Positions 14,746 through 15,801 of a stretch of 15,801 nucleotides of DNA are shown in pieces. Positions within the stretch are counted from its first letter, which is position 1. Each line of letters begins with the position of its first letter. Source of the stretch: JALJPB01 sp034111045 (GTDB lineage Bacteria; Pseudomonadota; Gammaproteobacteria; Enterobacterales; Alteromonadaceae); NCBI GenBank assembly GCA_034111045.1, contig JAWUYA010000076.1, positions 1 through 15,801 of the forward strand, given 5' to 3'. A model generated the notes under the pieces. It was not told the DNA's origin and did no database searches. It saw nothing but the letters and a program-made list of their open reading frames with translations. The position numbers were made by a program, and so were the translations under genes.

Positions 14746-14786
14746 TTGCACTTAAAAATATTATGAGTATTATATGCGGCGCGCTC
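14746..14786 (+). promoter_or_regulatory. Stringent-type sigma-70 promoter of tRNA-Lys
   Basis: TTGCAC (14746-14751), a 16-base spacer and TATTAT (14768-14773, 5 of 6 to TATAAT) are followed by a G+C-rich block (GCGGCGCGC, 14776-14784) that stands out in this AT-rich DNA. Such a GC-rich discriminator next to the -10 box is typical of stable-RNA promoters repressed by ppGpp/DksA. About 30 bases of precursor leader remain before the tRNA. Confidence 0.75.
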
Positions 14787-14810
14787 AAGGCTCCATGTTG
14801 AACGCAATGT

Positions 14811-14886
14811 CGGCCGTTAGCTCAGCTGGTAGAGCAGTTGGCTTTTAACCAATTTGTCGAAGGTTCAAATCCTTCACGGCCGACCA
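14811..14886 (+). tRNA. tRNA-Lys (anticodon UUU)
   Basis: A complete 76-base cloverleaf with encoded CCA. The acceptor stem is CGGCCGT (14811-14817) with ACGGCCG (14876-14882), discriminator A73. The D arm is GCTC/GAGC. The anticodon stem GTTGG/CCAAT has loop CTTTTAA with anticodon TTT at 14844-14846. The variable loop is TTGTC, and the T arm is GAAGG-TTCAAAT-CCTTC. It reads the AAA/AAG lysine codons; A73 and U35-U36 fit lysyl-tRNA synthetase recognition. The first pair is C1-G72, whereas E. coli tRNA-Lys has G1-C72. Its place between cpoB and nadA is the same as the lysT tRNA cluster in E. coli, but only one tRNA is present here. Confidence 0.97.
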
Positions 14887-15054
14887 ATTATTAATTAATA
14901 TTCAGCTCACTTTCAACACATATTTAAATATATCAATCTAAAGAATTAAATGTCACTCAGACCACTTCTCTATCAAATACCCAATACAAATTATTATCTT
15001 TATCCTTTTATAATCCACTTATCTTTTTTTTATCTGTAATAATAAAAAGTCTTA
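14887..15054 (+). other. tRNA-nadA spacer
   Basis: AT-rich gap with no ORF. A run of eight T (about 15023-15030) has no GC stem before it, so it is not called a terminator. No convincing tRNA terminator is visible. The nadA promoter follows at its right end. Confidence 0.4.
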
Positions 15055-15083
15055 TACACATCTTTTCTTCTATATCGTATAAT
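15055..15083 (+). promoter_or_regulatory. Probable sigma-70 promoter of nadA
   Basis: TACACA (15055-15060, 4 of 6 to TTGACA), a 17-base spacer and a perfect TATAAT (15078-15083). Transcription would start near 15090, about 30 bases before the nadA ATG. I see no recognisable NAD-repressor operator, though I cannot exclude one. Confidence 0.65.
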
Positions 15084-15118
15084 TGCCGCGTTTTTAAAGA
15101 GATTAACAGAGATAAATA

Positions 15119-15801
15119 ATGTCGCAAAGCAATTTAGCAGTAGAATTTGATTTTCAATTTCCAGCAAAACCAGCACTACTTTCAGATAATGAACGTAAAC
15201 AATATAAAGATCGTATTAAAATTTTATTGAAAGAAAAAAATACTGTCCTCATTGCTCATTATTATACTGACCCAGAAATTCAAGCTTTAGCTGAAGAAAC
15301 TGGGGGCTGTGTTGCCGACTCTTTAGAAATGGCTCGCTTTGGTAACACTCACCCGGCAACTACGCTTATTATCGCTGGTGTTCGCTTTATGGGTGAACCC
15401 GCTAAAGGACTTACGCCTGAAAAAACAGTTGTTATGCCTACGCTTGAAGCGACCTGTTCTTTAGATTTAGGTTGTCCCATTGAAGAATTTAATGCTTTTT
15501 GTGATGATAACCCTGACCGAACAGTTGTTGTTTACGCAAATACCTCTACAGCTGTAAAAGCGAGAGCGGATTGGATTGTTACGTCTTCATGCGCCTTAGA
15601 AATTATTGACCATCTAGACTCGCAAGGTGAAAAGATTCTTTGGGGACCTGATAAACATTTAGGTGCTTACATACAAAAGCAAACAGGTGCTGACATGCTT
15701 ATGTGGCAGGGCGCCTGTATCGTTCATGACGAGTTTAAAACACAAGCATTAGTCGATATGAAGGCCTTGCACCCTGATGCCGCTATTTTAGTGCACCCAG
15801 A
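15119..15801 (+). CDS. nadA: Quinolinate synthase NadA, N-terminal part (3' end outside window)
   Basis: NadA condenses iminoaspartate with dihydroxyacetone phosphate to quinolinate in de novo NAD synthesis and carries an oxygen-sensitive [4Fe-4S] cluster. The first 227 codons are present of the roughly 350 expected. Matches to E. coli NadA are near identical: 'VLIAHYYTDPEIQALAEETG' (43-62), 'CVADSLEMARFG', 'GVRFMGEPAK', 'TCSLDLGCP' with cluster ligand C113, 'VVVYANTSTAVKARADW', and 'GPDKHLGAYIQKQTG'. The second ligand, C200, is in 'MWQGACIVHDEF'. The third cysteine lies beyond the window. ATG 15119 is preceded by AGAGA eight bases upstream. Confidence 0.96.
   Translation, partial: MSQSNLAVEFDFQFPAKPALLSDNERKQYKDRIKILLKEKNTVLIAHYYTDPEIQALAEETGGCVADSLEMARFGNTHPATTLIIAGVRFMGEPAKGLTPEKTVVMPTLEATCSLDLGCPIEEFNAFCDDNPDRTVVVYANTSTAVKARADWIVTSSCALEIIDHLDSQGEKILWGPDKHLGAYIQKQTGADMLMWQGACIVHDEFKTQALVDMKALHPDAAILVHP

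Noticed and set aside
15020..15032. Run of eight T as terminator of the tRNA transcript
   Set aside because: No stable stem precedes it; it is probably part of the general AT-rich spacer.
1..15801. CRISPR arrays, insertion sequences, prophage genes, toxin-antitoxin pairs, attachment sites
   Set aside because: No regularly spaced repeats, transposase, integrase or small paired ORFs were found, and the tRNA 3' end is not duplicated downstream within the window.

Overview
The window is AT-rich chromosomal DNA from a marine gammaproteobacterium of the Alteromonadales, most likely Colwellia or a close relative such as Thalassotalea. I infer this from the close match of every protein to enteric and marine gammaproteobacterial families, the low G+C, and the end of an MSHA-pilus MshQ-type gene at the left edge. 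This is recognition by eye; no database search was run. Almost everything is core housekeeping. I found no mobile element, CRISPR array, prophage or clearly new multi-gene system.

Layout. Positions 2-913 hold the 3' end of a large mshQ-like gene (plus strand). Facing it on the minus strand is a block read right to left: cmoA and cmoB (wobble-uridine modification of tRNA), then dgt, an HD-domain dGTPase of the type linked to phage defence. From about 4370 everything is on the plus strand. aspS has its own promoter and a strongly folded leader. The Holliday-junction genes ruvC, ruvA and ruvB follow, with a LexA (SOS) box between ruvC and ruvA. A 564-base stretch without a gene comes next. Then comes the envelope operon ybgC-tolQ-tolR-tolA-tolB-pal-cpoB, a tRNA-Lys(UUU) gene behind a stringent-type promoter, and the 5' part of nadA, cut by the right edge.

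How the genes fit together. CmoA makes carboxy-SAM and CmoB uses it to modify U34 of tRNAs. AspRS and tRNA-Lys also serve translation. RuvAB moves Holliday junctions and RuvC cuts them. TolQ and TolR form the proton-driven inner-membrane motor that energises TolA. TolA reaches across the periplasm to TolB and Pal, and CpoB links this machine to peptidoglycan synthesis during division. The order tol-pal-cpoB-tRNA-Lys-nadA is the same as in E. coli.

Points worth a second look are mostly regulatory or concern gene order: the aspS leader fold, the SOS box before ruvA, two mutually exclusive hairpins before pal, the absence of nudB/yebC between aspS and ruvC, the absence of cydABX-ybgE before ybgC, and a C1-G72 pair in tRNA-Lys.
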